Positions 12,546 through 24,878 of a stretch of 64,000 bases of DNA are shown here, piece after piece. The notes beneath the pieces are model-generated. The model was not told the origin of the DNA and did no database searches. It saw only the letters and a program-made list of their open reading frames with translations. Origin of the DNA: Timema cristinae (lineage: Eukaryota; Arthropoda; Insecta; Phasmatodea; Timematidae); contig JBCFYV010000001.1 of NCBI GenBank assembly GCA_039000515.1, positions 57,087,372 through 57,151,371 on the forward strand. Reading direction: 5' to 3'. Position 1 is the stretch's first letter. Each line of letters opens with the position of its first letter. Made by a program: the position numbers and the translations under genes.

Positions 12546-12938
12546 TTTCCACAATACGTCATGAGCATGTTAGCAACTCATTCTTCTTGAACATCAAACT
12601 TTCCACAATACGTCATGAGCATGTTAGCAACTCAATCTTCTTGAACATCAAACTTTCCACAATACGCATGAGCATGTTAGCAACTCATTCTTCTTGAACA
12701 TCAAACTTTCCACAATACGTCATGAGCATGTTAGCAACTCAATCTTCTTGAACATCAAACTTTCCACAATACGTCATGAGCATGTTAGCAACTTCTCTGA
12801 AATCAACTTCACATACGTCATGAATTGCAACAATCTTGAACATCAATTTCCACAATACGCATGAGCATGTTAGCAATCATCTTTTGAAATCATTTCCACA
12901 TCGTCATGGCATGTAGCACTCATTCTTTGACATCAACT
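12546..12938 (+). repeat. 54 bp tandem repeat, eroding to the right
   Basis: About seven units of tttccacaatacgtcatgag plus catgttagcaactcattctt and ttgaacatcaaac. The first four units are nearly identical. From about 12790 on, units lose single bases or short runs repeatedly (for example aatacgcatgag, atcgtcatggcatg). The array ends directly at the TTAA of a MITE. Confidence 0.93.
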
Positions 12939-13220
12939 TTAAGGTAAAGGTGTAGTGTAAGGGACTCGAGAAAAAGTAAATGTATCTGCCAAGGGTGTCC
13001 TGGAATTTAATGACAACTTTTTATCTTCATTTAAAAAGTTTCTCATCTAATACCTCTATGCTCGTGACAGATATTCAACAACTATTGATTTCACCATGTG
13101 AAGAAAATTAAACTTTGTTTCTACTGAAGAAATATTTTAATTATTTTGGTCAAAAGATGTTCACTATAATAACTGCAAAAACAATGCCCTTTTCTCGCGT
13201 TCCTTACATCCCCACCTTAA
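12939..13220. mobile_element. TTAA-flanked MITE, copy 1 (internally deleted)
   Basis: TTAA lies at both ends (12939-12942 and 13217-13220). The terminal inverted repeat contains gtaagggactcgagaaaaag at the left and ctcgcgttccttacatcccc at the right. The interior includes ccaagggtgtcctggaattt, shared with copies at 54.7 and 63.5 kb. It is about 100 bp shorter than the others, with the missing part next to the left end. There is no transposase frame, so it is non-autonomous. Confidence 0.8.
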
Positions 13221-13224
13221 GAGT

Positions 13225-14510
13225 CTGTACGGGCTGACGCGTCGTGAATTGTTCCATAAACTCGTCCAAGATTCGTAGCCTCACTCTCCAGTTCTTAGTA
13301 AAATCAGAGAAGACGAAGAAATACGCTTTAGTGCGCATTGTGATAAAACTATCGAGTAAATATTAAATTTAATAAAATAAATAGTTTTACAACTAACACA
13401 CTTCCTAAAACTTTTGGTTAAACTTTAGTCCGAAATTATTACCTAGTTTAACCTCGCTTTAAGATCTAAGTAGAGGAATTAAATATGACATGAAAGTGAT
13501 TGATTATCTTCTCATCAAAAATATAAAGGTTTTTTCCTCTATCAAACAAACTCCTAAATGAAGCTCAAACTAAATTTGGAGGAATCTTAAAAAAACATTA
13601 AACAATCGAGAATTTTTTAAATATCTATTTTATTATTTATAATAATAAAAAATATTTAAAAATTGGTAATGTTTTTAAATTTAAGGTGAAAAAAGAAACT
13701 TTTTGAGCCAGTTATAGTCTCAAAATCAATTCAAGTATTCTTTTCCCAATTTGGTTGAGCCAACTAAAGAAACCAATATAATTTTTTTTAATGTTTCTAT
13801 TTTTGTATTGTGGAAGATCTAGTGCCAACAATAGTAAGTGCAGCTTAAAAAGTCATTTGATTTTTTAAGGTACAAACATATTAAAATTGTCACTTGAAAG
13901 TAGTGACTAGCTCCAGAACTGTGAGAGGAAAAAAGATATATATAAAAAAGTTAACTCAACTATTTTGGCTAAAATAGATCCCCCAGGTATAACAAACATT
14001 ACTAAGAGTATTATTAAGAAATGGGAACTAAACCAAAACAAAATTTTGTATAAATGTTCCATGGAGAAGAATGGGGCCTTTCCGGGCGAGCTGATGAGAC
14101 CACGTCAGGAGGCTAACCATCCTACCACAGCTGAAATACTAACAAGGGAAGAAAGGAAGGGTTGCTCTACCAACCAAAGAGAAGGTATTATTAACTTAAC
14201 AACCCCCTTGTCGAGACAAAGAATTGGATCTTAAATTACCGAGACATTCAAATTATACGACAGACAATCGCGGCGGGTTGAAAGCTAAACTAATGACCGT
14301 TAGGGTCGCAGGTCCTATCCACTCACTCCCCGGGGAGGAAATATCTATTAAGTGATTCGAGAGTGTCTCTCATCGGGATAAACGAATAGAAGCATCGCTG
14401 GAGAAAATATTGGCAGGTACGAATATTCTTCCGGCAGTGAATGAGAACTATAAAACATTCTCCATTGTCATTGCATCTGTGTATTTAAAACGCGAAGGAA
14501 TTACTTTTGA
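13225..14510. other. Interval without recognised gene
   Basis: AT-rich to about 13960. Then a mixed segment follows in which aggctaaccatcctaccaca (14112-14131) could be the complement of a tRNA-like head. No element boundaries are visible. Confidence 0.5.
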
Positions 14511-14514
14511 ACCC

Positions 14515-14741
14515 GCTTCGGTGGCCGAATGGTCTAATGCGCTACTCTCAGAATATACTAGACTGCTGAAGACGGAGATAACGGAGATCGATCTCGGTCG
14601 GGTGCACTGAGGGTGGTTTTCCCCTCTCCCTCCACGCAAATTTGGTATACTTCCTCAAAATTAAAACTCCCTAATCAATAATGCATTGTAGTAATTGGTA
14701 CATAGGCGTCCAAACCGAACGGGTAGTAAGACGCGGTGGTG
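14515..14741 (+). mobile_element. SINE-B, full-length copy
   Basis: The head reads ggtggccgaatggtctaatg, and the 3' end keeps ccgaacgggtagtaagacg almost perfectly. No clear target duplication was seen. Short open frames at 14410-14610 and 14448-14639 are readings of this SINE. Confidence 0.85.
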
Positions 14742-15254
14742 ACAACAATTTCTGGAGATTCACACAAACCAATTTTGACCATAAAAAATTAATAGGGGAA
14801 AATTAATAACAATTTCATCAAAACAATTCCTTTTACAGAAATATCTCGAGTATCACCGAACCCACTTTATTTTTTTTTAATGAGAGTATTCACGTGGAGG
14901 ATTAGAATAACAAAGTTTATCAATTTTCAATAACAATGTCGCTAAATATGTGTAATGTACGTTTATCGATGAATGTATGTACGTTTTTTTTAGAAAGTGT
15001 TCCCGATGTAATAAAAAAACAGGTCAAGGTCTTTAAAAAAATCTTGAGGCTGTAGGGTTGCTCACAAATCACCAAACGTCTGAACCTATGTCAAGCTTCA
15101 CTACGAAACATGTGATACGTGGACAAGCAAGGAAATAGACTTAAGCAATTGTTCTTCTAGGCAAGAATCGTCCTCGATATATTTTTTCTTTCCGTGCTTC
15201 ACGTCGCAATACCCGTGTGGAATACCTGTGTGACTCCACTGACAGAGAAGTGAT

Positions 15255-15365
15255 GAAAACATTAGTAATTTTGAGAAATTGTACCCGCATTTACACGGAG
15301 GGAAAGTGGGAACCAATTAAATAAAAAAATCTCAAAATAACAGACCGGGAATGGAGCCATAGTCA
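15255..15365 (-). mobile_element. SINE-B body fragment
   Basis: Only the central body (tgtacccgcatttacacgga) and a degraded B-box complement remain. Confidence 0.45.
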
Positions 15366-15369
15366 AGCA

Positions 15370-16895
15370 AGATTCACGCTTTCGTCCACGTGTACGCCAA
15401 CGCGCATCACGTAAAATAATACCTAAGAGCAACATTTTGATCCTGGACATAAATCAAAGATACATTCACTATATTATTACATATAATGCAAACGAACACG
15501 TATACACAACCACATAAATTATGTTAATATGGCACCAGATTTATTTTTCTTCTCATATTGACTGACATCAATATTTTTGTAAATACTCGTTTTCTTATCC
15601 TAAGTTTACTTCTTCTAGTGGGCTCTCCTTTCGAAGTGTCCGTAATCAGGACTATAGATCAAACACCCCCAATTATTTTTGGACTGCTATCATACAAATA
15701 GTAATTGCCTGAAAAGAGTGTTTTAAATTAAATTAATTTTAAGTGATTTATAATTTAATGTAATCATTTTATAATCGTACAAATACAATAAAATAAAGAG
15801 AGTTGAACGTGTATCTTATAAAATGGTATTTCCCAAAATGTGGTATGCGTAGCCCTAGGGGTATGTCAAGGATTTCAGGTGGTATGATACGTCACACAGA
15901 GTTGTATTAATAATATTTTTTTTTAATAATTATGTACGTTTGATGGACAAATTAACAATTTTAACAAGATGCTTTTATTAGTCTTATTTTGGCTCACGTT
16001 TTAGTTTAACTTACCACTACAGCTTTTTTTAAATGTATGACGACCAGTTATACTTTATAAATGCATATTTTTTATGAAGAGCCAAACAAGTTAAAAATTG
16101 ATTAATTCATGCCCTGAAAGGGCTATGGCACTTTAAAGAGCTTGGGAAAAATTGATATAAAGTGATATCAGAGAATACATTGTTAAGAACATTTTCAAAC
16201 ACTTATTATAGTCGATGTTAGGTATTTTAATTATATTTTTAAATACATAATGTGTGATTAAAAGAGATTCTTAATATGCGTCTATACAAATAAGTATTTT
16301 ATATTAGATGTGTACATATACGTAAAATAGGTTGGGGTTATAAAGGCTTGGGACCACACACGTAATTAAATCTGAATAATTTTCAACCTCATTAGTCTCA
16401 CATAGTATTCATATTAATATAATTTTTAATCAAAATAACATTTTAATTCTTCCTTTTGTTTCAGGTCCAACTAGAAAGTTAGTTATATTCTTCAAGACTG
16501 ATTTCAACAAATTAGTAGAGCAACTGCACGAAAAAAAATTGACCGATTGTAACCGATGAAAAAGTCATTCATCTAATTTAGAGAATTGAGGGTGATTTAT
16601 TATCTAAATTTTTATATTGTTATGGGATAAACGGATAAGTTTAGAAACCGTTTTTAAAAGATGCTAGGACTAGAGAAAATTATATGTAAGGCCTGAATGA
16701 AAATGTATTAAAGAATTAATATAATGTGAATTTAGTTTTAAAGCGAGGAATATTGCTTTATGTTCTTGACGAGCTGCAACAGATAATATTTTGGCGCAAC
16801 AAGTATCACCGTCAGGTCAAGAAAACCAAAACATATTGTACTAACAAATCTATAAACACACGAGATGGAGATGGTAGTTTTGAAGTATACTCGCC
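15370..16895. other. Interval without recognised gene
   Basis: Strongly AT-rich; no repeat family recognised. Confidence 0.6.
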
Positions 16896-16899
16896 GGCA

Positions 16900-17090
16900 T
16901 TCGACAGGAGGGATGATGTTTGTGGATTCAAACCCAGCCGAGGTCGATAGATTTTTCTTGAGCGATAAAATCAGTAGCACAACTTCCTTCGTAGGGGAAG
17001 TAAAGCAGTCGGTTCCATGTCGATTGTGGCATGTAAAAGATCCTTGGAGGATATGTGAAAATACGTGTTACAGAAGTTATTTAGATGCGT
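16900..17090 (+). mobile_element. Repeat D, third interspersed family (SINE-like)
   Basis: A B-box-like segment (ggattcaaacccagccgagg, 16923-16942) is followed by a body containing atcagtagcacaacttcctt and tatgtgaaaatacgtgttac. The same order of segments occurs on the minus strand at 47375-47590. The body differs from SINE-A and SINE-B. It is probably another tRNA-related SINE. The overlapping open frames on both strands here are not genes. Confidence 0.6.
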
Positions 17091-17094
17091 AAAC

Positions 17095-18537
17095 TCTAAC
17101 ATAGGGAAGATTATATCGAGTATTAATACTCTATCGCTACGTCATTGATTTATTGCTAAGATATTTACACAATCTTTTGCTGTAAGCAATGGTGCACCCA
17201 AGAGGGAGAGGGGCAAACAGGTATTTTACCCCCTTCCCCTCTTTCCCCAACACCACAACTAATGTTAATAGAAATTTAAATAATATTAAGTAAACTAACA
17301 TTGAAGATGTGTCGAATGTATATGCTACATTTTAAGACCAGGCTTCAGACTTAAGCCTAATATTCAAAATGTTTACCGTTACACACAAAATTAACAATTG
17401 AAAAAAAAAACATACAAATAATAGCTTCGATACTATTTGTATTATTTAAATTATTTAAATTACTTAATTACTATAAAACTACGAAAAATTATTTATAAAA
17501 GCGTTTAATATTCATAAATATTCTCGGCCTTCTGGGATTAGGAGGCTGTGCAACCCCAAACCCACTCTCTCCACCTTTTCTTTCTAAATCATCTTGAAAT
17601 GGTGATCTCACACTCCTGAATTTTGGGATTCTTTAATGTATAATTATATAAAATCATTATAACTAAGAGGTCGTTAATGTAAAACAAAAACTAAAATAAC
17701 ACTACTAAAACCCCACGATCCTTTCTACAAAAGAAAATAAAGAATTACAGTAAAAATATGTTATCACCCACCTTAACCCCCCCACCCCCCCACACTTTAC
17801 CAATCTATCAGTGCTGAAATGCCTAAATTTGAAAGAATGGTTAAATGTTTTTGCCACATACATGATAATACATGTGGCTAGAATACCTAAACATAAATCA
17901 ATGTATTTAATTAGTGTATAATTTAAAGCTTGTTACGTATACTTACTATTATTTTAAAATTAATTATATATTTATTCTGTGTGTTTTTACTTAAACTATA
18001 CTAAATTAGCTTACTAAACAAACATTATGGTCTTGAACTTTTTTCAATAGTTGGCACAATGCTTAGCTTGCTTCACAGGAACAGCATGACCTGGGTTGTG
18101 AAAACCCGAGTTCATTGGCCAATTACTTATGGGCGAGCGGAAAGGAATGTGTTGCCACCCCCTAGACATTGGGCAATCTCATTAGAGCCTCCCTAGCTTG
18201 CCTTGCGTTTTTCAAGTAGCAAACCCTGGGTTTCCTATTGTGCAAAGTAGAACCTTTTGGAAGAAGAATTACTTAAAACACATTATTCTTGGAATATAAA
18301 CCAATATTAATTTTAAAATTAATAATTCATTACATGCATATTTATTAACAATTTAAACATTAGTGTGTACACAGTTCAAACAGACAGCATTGAATTAAAC
18401 AACAAACTAGTTCATTTTATTTTGGGTATGCGGCGCAGGACTAGCATACTCATAGAATACGCCACTGTGTAAAACAAGATGTTGTTTGCGGCCTATTTGG
18501 AAATATATTTCAATATTTTGATAATTAACATTTTCAT
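17095..18537. other. Interval without recognised gene
   Basis: AT-rich with two short C-runs. A slightly GC-richer stretch at 18060-18240 is unexplained. Confidence 0.6.
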
Positions 18538-18562
18538 AAATTGATTGTTTTATTGTTTTTGT

Positions 18563-18811
18563 GTTTTAGCACCAAGTCTTACTACCCGTTTGGGTTATAA
18601 ATTTATGTACTAATCACTCTTAGTGTGTTAAGGATCGGGAAGGTTGAATTTAGAGGAAACGTTCTCGCACTTGCATGGAGGGAGAATAAAAAACAACCAT
18701 TTACCCTTCCCAGTACACGCGACCGGGATTTGAACCACAATCTATCCATCATCAACAGTCTAGTGTATTGCGAGTGTGACGCCTTAGACTATGCAGCCAC
18801 GAAAGCGGGTC
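18563..18811 (-). mobile_element. SINE-B, full-length copy
   Basis: The copy begins ttttagcaccaagtcttact and runs to a tRNA-like head (complement of the B box near 18727-18736). A near-exact target duplication flanks it: aaattgattgtt (18538-18549) and aaattgactgtt (18812-18823). The open frame 18625-18837 lies inside it and is not a gene. Confidence 0.87.
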
Positions 18812-19724
18812 AAATTGACTGTTATTTAAAATTGTAAACAAACATTATGGGAATTGGTTAGTAGATTTGTTGAGAAAATATTCTGTGAAACATCCAACTT
18901 GTAGATAGTTATCATAACCGAACAACTCGTTCCTCTCATAGATATTTGCATTAATTTTGACCACAGGGCAAATATTCCATTTCAAACTAATAAACAGGTC
19001 TCAACAAAACAAACATTTAAATTGTATTATTTAAATAAAATCATAATAGAGAACCAATTAACTCAGATAAAATGTTAATTACTGCATCATATACTTTACA
19101 TAGGTAGTAAATTAAATTAAGTGCGTTGTTCCGCGCGGGCTGACAGTCAACTATCGACTAAGTCAACGTTCAAAGTTGAAAATAAACACATGCATGCACG
19201 CATATATAAAACCGATTAATAGTCCAGAAATGAACACTACATATGTAGATCAAGACACAAACTTCATCGGGTGCAATAAAATTGAATTTCCCCCTCCCCC
19301 CAAGTGCTTATTCTCTATGTTTTATGCTACCAAATGCTGGTGCACAAGTTTAAGCCAATTTCCTACCATTTTCCCTTGAGTGAAATGGTGTATAGTTCAA
19401 TTTTCATAAAAAAAAGGGCCTGTTTTGAAAATACAAACATATTTATGGTAGTCAGCATGATAATATCTTACTACATTATTAGAAGGGCCTATTCATTTTC
19501 AAGTTTTGATAATATCCATAAAGTGTGACTGGCGCGGATCACATGGTTGACGTATGAATACGTAAAAGTAAATAAAGTAGCTTTATAGCTATAAGAGAAA
19601 GCCCTGTCAATAAAAATTAGACTGTAGCTCAAATATAGCCTGTACCGGCACTAAACAGTTTTTCTTTCAGACGATAATAAAGCAAGAAGGGCTGTGGACG
19701 CTTGATACCGTAATGAAAATTGTA

Positions 19725-19905
19725 TTCAGCGGCCGAATGATCTAAAAGGCGTCAATATTGTGTTAGACTGGCTTGCTGATAACTGGAGATCACGGTTAAT
19801 ATCCCGGCCGGGTCTACTAAGGGTGTTTTTTATTAAATGATTTCCCTCTCTCCTTCCACGCCAGGGTAATGATAATATCTGCGTATTTCCTCAACAGGTA
19901 AGAAG
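19725..19905 (+). mobile_element. SINE-B copy lacking the 3' block
   Basis: The head (cagcggccgaatgatctaaa), B-box region and body (tctctccttccacgccaggg) are visible. It ends before the shared 3' block. Confidence 0.65.
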
Positions 19906-20375
19906 TGGCGATAGAACATTCATGGACGGACAGTCATGAGATCACAGCCAGGAACCCGGTAAGAACCGTCAAAGAACATGTCTCCCTCCGCTCATAACCA
20001 AAACTTTGAGGACCGTTACAGAGAGAAAGATCCTATAATATCCTAATAAAAACAAACAAGGTAAGAACTAGCCCAGTGATGGATCAAAAAGTCTAAAAAA
20101 AAAACCATCTGGCTTAAATATCCGTGAACATTATTAGTGATAGCTTCAGCTCATTGTAGTTTACAACATTCAAAACACATAACCATACATATGTGAGAGT
20201 GAGCATCTATATAGAACCAATCAATCAGGGATTATTTAATGTTAAGTTAATATAATGGTCACACTGGGAGCTTCTGGTTCAATCTTTTGTCTTCTACCAA
20301 CCTCTGAAGAGGATATAATGAAACGTCAACATATTAAAAGTCTGTGATTTTTCTGTTTACTTGTATCTCTGGTAT

Positions 20376-20378
20376 TTT

Positions 20379-20412
<34 letters not shown>
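20376..20412. repeat. (TA)n microsatellite
   Basis: A pure TA run. Shorter TA runs occur at 726-744 and 5463-5482. Confidence 0.95.
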
Positions 20413-20414
<2 letters not shown>

Positions 20415-21285
20415 AGCTAGCAGGTTGAGGTGCAATTTATTTTCAAACAATGTAAGTTAACTTTTATAAACCAAACTAATATTGGTTCACTTTCTATTTA
20501 AAAAAAATAAGTTAATTACACTTTTGTACTCAAATTATATAGTTTAATTCAGTCAATCTATTAAAACGGGCTTTAAAAATATACCATTAATAACGTATTT
20601 GATTCATTAATTGAAAATTACTAAAATAGAGTTGTATCATTGACCAAAATGTCGCTGAGAAGTTTCCACTAAGAGATCTTTGAATGAACATTCTACTTGA
20701 TTTATTAACAGAATAAGTGTCAAAAAAAAGTATAAACACTTAGTAAATACCACTACGTTAAAAATCGCACCTGGTTTAATTATTCATAGTTTCAACACGT
20801 TAGCTGCGTTACCTCATTTAAGAGATGTAATAAAACTAAAGCAACAATTTATATTCTAAGATTTTTTTTAAGTGCGCCCACTTAAAAAAAATCCAGTTGA
20901 GAAATTAAATTATTGTACAATTAAAAAAGAAAACAACACTAAATAATATCTAAAAAAAACTTCAGCAACTCTCTATTTTGTTAAGATGTTGACATTGATA
21001 AAGACATAAGCCGTAAGACAATCCGTAACGACAGCGCCCGCTCAGCGATTAAATGTTAGGACTGCTCGACTTTAAGGGGGAGAAGCCCGTTCAAAAAATT
21101 GTACAAGGTTTTTCGTTATGCATGCTACCGCCACGGTAATTTAAAATATATTGAAAATAATTCAGACTAATTGTAAAACCGTCAAGTGTTAACACGATTG
21201 AGAGAAGGTTATTATTATTACTACTACTACTACTATTGCAATACAGTGTTGAAGTTTAAGTTTATGCAACCAAGCTGATAAGCAA

Positions 21286-21289
<4 letters not shown>

Positions 21290-21329
<40 letters not shown>

Positions 21330-21474
21330 TAGCACCGCGTCCTACTACCCGTTCGGGTTATACGCACTTACGCTAATATGTAATGGTAGGGTGATTGTGA
21401 GATGAAATGGAGGACCTATAGTTTAACGTGGAATCCGAACAACGGTGGAGGCCTGGCATTCCCCACATTCACAA
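21290..21474 (-). mobile_element. SINE-A copy, strongly 5'-truncated
   Basis: Only the tail, 3' block and part of the body are present; the tRNA head is absent. A 13 bp target-site duplication gataagcaaatta is exact at 21277-21289 and 21475-21487, so this is a complete insertion event and not later decay. The tail is a long pure TTA run. Confidence 0.92.
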
Positions 21475-21741
21475 GATAAGCAAATTAAGAGAGAATATAC
21501 AGTCCACCTTTCATTAAAAAGACGTTATCTGTCACCTATAAAAGTTATTAGGTCTAGTTTCACGTGTTCATAAGCTAAGTTATGTGATCTACGACTGTCA
21601 CTTGATAAAAAATACGATATCAGTAAAATAACATTAATTAAATAATTTAATGCTATAAATATTGAGCGTAAAAAATAAAAACTACGATTGTGTTTTATAA
21701 AAGGCCTTTTCTCTGAAAATTTGATTGCTTCTCTCCCCATA

Positions 21742-21915
21742 TCGGTGGTCGCATGGTATATATCATGTTATACTGGATTGACGATTACGTGGAGATCAGG
21801 GGTCGAATCCCTGGAAGACATACCAAGGTTTATTTTTCCTAAATTGTTTCCCACACTCTACCTCTACGAAAATGTGGGTATAATTTCGCTAAAATTCTGC
21901 CTTCATCAATATTAA
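21742..21915 (+). mobile_element. SINE-B copy lacking the 3' block
   Basis: The head ggtggtcgcatggtatatat, the B box gggtcgaatccct and the body (ctacgaaaatgtgggtataa) are present. The open frame 21688-21915 reads through it. Confidence 0.6.
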
Positions 21916-22513
21916 ATTTGTAAATATTGTGTGTGTATTATCCAAACGGCCACTAGGAAGCGGTAGATTTACTGTATAGGACCAATACACACATTGCGCT
22001 TCTTAACAGTTGGCTTTATCGTAGATAATGTAGGACCACTATTATTGGCTACGGATAATTCTATTTGCAACCGCAGAGCTACATTATAAGGTCTTCATTT
22101 GTAATAGAATCTTAGATGAATACGAACGAATAGTGCAGAAAACCCTAACTTTGAAGCGATTTCTGATTCTATCATACTATCTTGGGCCATAAGATGAGAT
22201 CTTAAATATTGATCCCAGACCGATGAATACGATCGTAAATTAGACTTAAAAAACTATTATTAAGGACTAATTCAAACGTATCTGCTAAATTTATTTATCT
22301 ATATCAACGTTAACACTCCGGGGAATTTTGACAACCAGTGACGTATATATACCACGTAGCACAATTTTCTGAAGAGGGTGGCGGCTACATGAAATATATA
22401 TCTATTAAAATTCCCTGATTTTCCAAGGTTTTCTCTAACAATATTTTCCATTTTTGTTTATTACCTATTTCCAGTTTTCCTTAATAAATGAGTTTTTCCG
22501 TTTATTACGATCA

Positions 22514-22797
22514 TTATTATTATTATTATTAGCACCGCGTCTTACTACCCATCCGGGTTATACGCACTTACGCTAATGTGTAATGGTAGGGTGATTGTGA
22601 GATGAAATGAAGGACCTACAGTTTAACGTGGAATCTGAACCACGGTGGAGGCCTGGCATTCCCCACATTCACAAGATGTCTTGTCAGAGGTGAAGGAAGG
22701 GTTTGAAAATCAGATAAATCTGTGCCGGGACCAAGGATCGAACCCCGGCCGCCAGCACAGAAGTCTGACACCTTACCCCTAGACCACCAGGTCACCT
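22514..22797 (-). mobile_element. SINE-A, full-length copy
   Basis: The complete element runs from a TTA tail to the tRNA-like head; the complement of the B box lies around 22738-22748. It is flanked by the exact 9 bp repeat ttacgatca (22505-22513 and 22802-22810). Confidence 0.93.
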
Positions 22798-23199
22798 ACT
22801 TTTACGATCACATTTTTAAAAATGTTAATAGGTCCTCGACATAGACATAAAAAAAATCCAGTATTAAATGTTTCGTGTCCCTGTGTAAATGTGGTATATA
22901 AAACAACGCTGTACAATCATCTCATGTTTGCATTCCATATATAGACAATGCATTTTGTTAATATGCGAGAAACAAACTCTCTTACTTTTGTTTTAGTGTT
23001 TAGGTGTGAAATCAATGGGTGGTGGAGGTGTTCCTTGTATTTAATTACATTCCACGATATTCCTTTGTTTTAATTGACATTAAAAATGCCGAGACTGTCC
23101 ATGTTTTTCCTGCCTGTAGCCACAATGGATACTTTACGGAGGAAGTTTAAAGCAGGATAGCTATGGGAAAGGGAGCATATGGAAGGGTGAGGGGATTAC

Positions 23200-23660
23200 T
23201 GACAGTGTGAAGAATTACGATCGAGTTAAAAAAAAGAGGTGTGCAAAGTGTTTTTTTGTGGAGGGTGGTGACGTATGGACCTGAGACGTGGACAATTAGA
23301 AAGAAGGAACAAAGGTATTTGGAGGGTTTTGAAATGTGCTTGTAGAGAAGAGTGGTGAAGGTAAAATGGATAAACAGGGCGAGGAGGTTTTGAGAAGGGT
23401 AAGAGAGGAAAGGAGCCTGATAAGGATTATAACGAAGAGAAAAACGTCTTGGTTGGGCCATACACTACGTAGAGATTGTTTAATGAAGAGGATCACGGAG
23501 GCGAAGATAGAGGGGGAAAAGGAAGAGGGTTGGAATGGTATAAAGACAGATATAAAGAAAGGAAGAAGCTACAAAAGGATGAAAGAATATGATTATGACC
23601 TAGGAAAATGGAAGATGTCCAGTTGATATCTGTCTCAGGATAGATCACAGAAGAATAATA
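23200..23660 (+). pseudogene. Non-LTR retrotransposon 3' end (RT C-terminal tail)
   Basis: In pieces across frames the translation reads TYGPETWTIRKKEQRYLEGF, then RIITKRKTSWLGHTLRRDCL at about 23429-23488, then a KMSS-type ending. The order (YG.E.WT, K.WLGH.LRR) is the known C-terminal region beyond the reverse transcriptase core in insect LINEs. In the full element the protein copies its own RNA into DNA at a nick. Frameshifts and stops (for example after FEMC near 23343) break it, and the catalytic domain is absent, so this is a dead 5'-truncated copy. The purine-rich strand bias is characteristic of this tail. Confidence 0.8.
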
Positions 23661-24357
23661 AGCCACAATGTCTTAAAGACTTGCATTTCATGTCTTGAGA
23701 CTCAACCTCCCCCTTAATCAGTCGACGAGAAGAAGGACCGCGGGAGGTCCAGGGACCAATTGCTCGATCAACCACGGACACGTGACGACTACAAATTACA
23801 CATTTCCACGACTGTGGCAGCCATCTTACTCTCTCGTGGATCTAGCGTCGTATTTCAGAGGTAACAGCCACTAAATTTAGGTCTGATGAAGACGTTATAC
23901 CCCCTTCATTTTTATTTGCGGTTCCCCGCAACAGGGAGACACTTAGTGGTGGTATATATGCTCATTGACGATAAATTTAGTCAACTTTGTGTTTCAATTT
24001 GGGTACAAACAACTTATCTACACAAAGATGTTTCAGAGTATGATGTAAAAACTTTCTTGACCTAGGACAGCATATTTTACCTAGACATCCAACGCAAGGA
24101 CAAGGCGTCTTAAGTGAGTTTATTTGACAGGAACGATTCTAATAAAAAAAAAATTACATAATTTCAGGCTGACGTTGTAGTGAATCTAACGGCCTTTCGC
24201 TTAGCACTATACAATATTCATGTCAAGCTTATTATTTAGATAATTAAAGACCATATAAACATTTTTTTCTTGCTTCTCATCCCACCAATATATGTATCCC
24301 CATGCTAAGTTAGTGTGATTTTGGTTTTGTTGCTTAAATTGTAAAACACTTTCATTG

Positions 24358-24525
24358 GTGGACGCGCAGGATTATAGCTTGGTCTGGTTTTACGGCGATG
24401 GGGTCAAATCCCCGCCAGGTGCACTAAAGTTGTTTACATTGAGTTATTTTTACACGCAAATGCAAGTACATTTCCTATAAATTACCATTCCTCAGCCCTA
24501 CTCTACAAGTTTAAATATGAGCACA
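24358..24525 (+). mobile_element. SINE-B copy, diverged, abutting the mitochondrial insert
   Basis: The B-box region (gggtcaaatccccgccaggt) and body (cacgcaaatgcaagtacatt) are recognisable. The mitochondrial-like sequence begins directly after it. Confidence 0.55.
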
Positions 24526-24530
24526 CCCTA

Positions 24531-24808
24531 ATAATATATAAGTCAAAAAATTAAAACTATTCTAATATATATAAGTAGAGCTCATGTATGGGATGATGCT
24601 CTTTTTACATAACTGAATGTAGCTAATATTCCACCAAGAAATACAAGAATAATTGAAAGTGAAAATAAAAATATATGAGGTGAGTAATATAACCAAGCAA
24701 ATTTTAATTGTTCGAAAAATTATTAATAACCCGAATGCTGAAGAATAGTTTTAAATCATCCAAATAGTTCTTATTATAATGGTTATTGCTATAATAATTA
24801 GATGTGTG
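24531..24808 (-). pseudogene. nad6: nad6 pseudogene fragment (NADH dehydrogenase subunit 6)
   Basis: Read on the minus strand with the invertebrate mitochondrial code (ATA = Met, TGA = Trp, AGA = Ser). The first part gives a hydrophobic run THLIIMAMTIMMSTIWMI, then SSAFGLLMIFRTIKICLV. After a frameshift near 24700 it continues FLFSLSIILVFLGGMLATFS, which carries the FLGGML signature of insect ND6, and then YVKSASSHTW. In a living mitochondrion this subunit is part of the membrane arm of complex I. Only about 90 of the usual 160-175 codons are present, and at least one stop plus one frameshift interrupt it. The neighbouring tRNA pseudogenes fit the assignment. It is not expressed as protein from a nuclear locus. 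Confidence 0.62.
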
Positions 24809-24878
24809 CAGATAATTGTTAAATAAAAATATTAATTTCGGTGATTAATGATAAGGTCGAATTTAAATATTTTCTTTG
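24809..24878 (+). pseudogene. trnP: Mitochondrial tRNA-Pro pseudogene (anticodon now CGG)
   Basis: The anticodon arm is ttaat-TTCGGTG-attaa (about 24833-24849), a five-pair stem with a seven-base loop. The acceptor strands cagataa and ttctttg pair partly, and the T-arm region is aaggtcgaattt. Insect mitochondrial tRNA-Pro normally carries UGG, so the CGG here suggests a transition after transfer to the nucleus. Confidence 0.68.

Larger units (their letters stand above)
18825..21275. other. Interval without recognised gene except SINE-B at 19725
   Basis: AT-rich with a TA run. Nothing else is recognised. Confidence 0.6.

Noticed and set aside
14090..14140. ctgatgag followed by gaaa, a possible hammerhead ribozyme core
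   Set aside because: The stems needed around the core do not form; the spacing between the two motifs is wrong for stem II.
23147..23496. Minus-strand open frames of 104 and 66 residues
   Set aside because: These are shadows of the plus-strand LINE tail; the recognisable protein motifs are on the plus strand.
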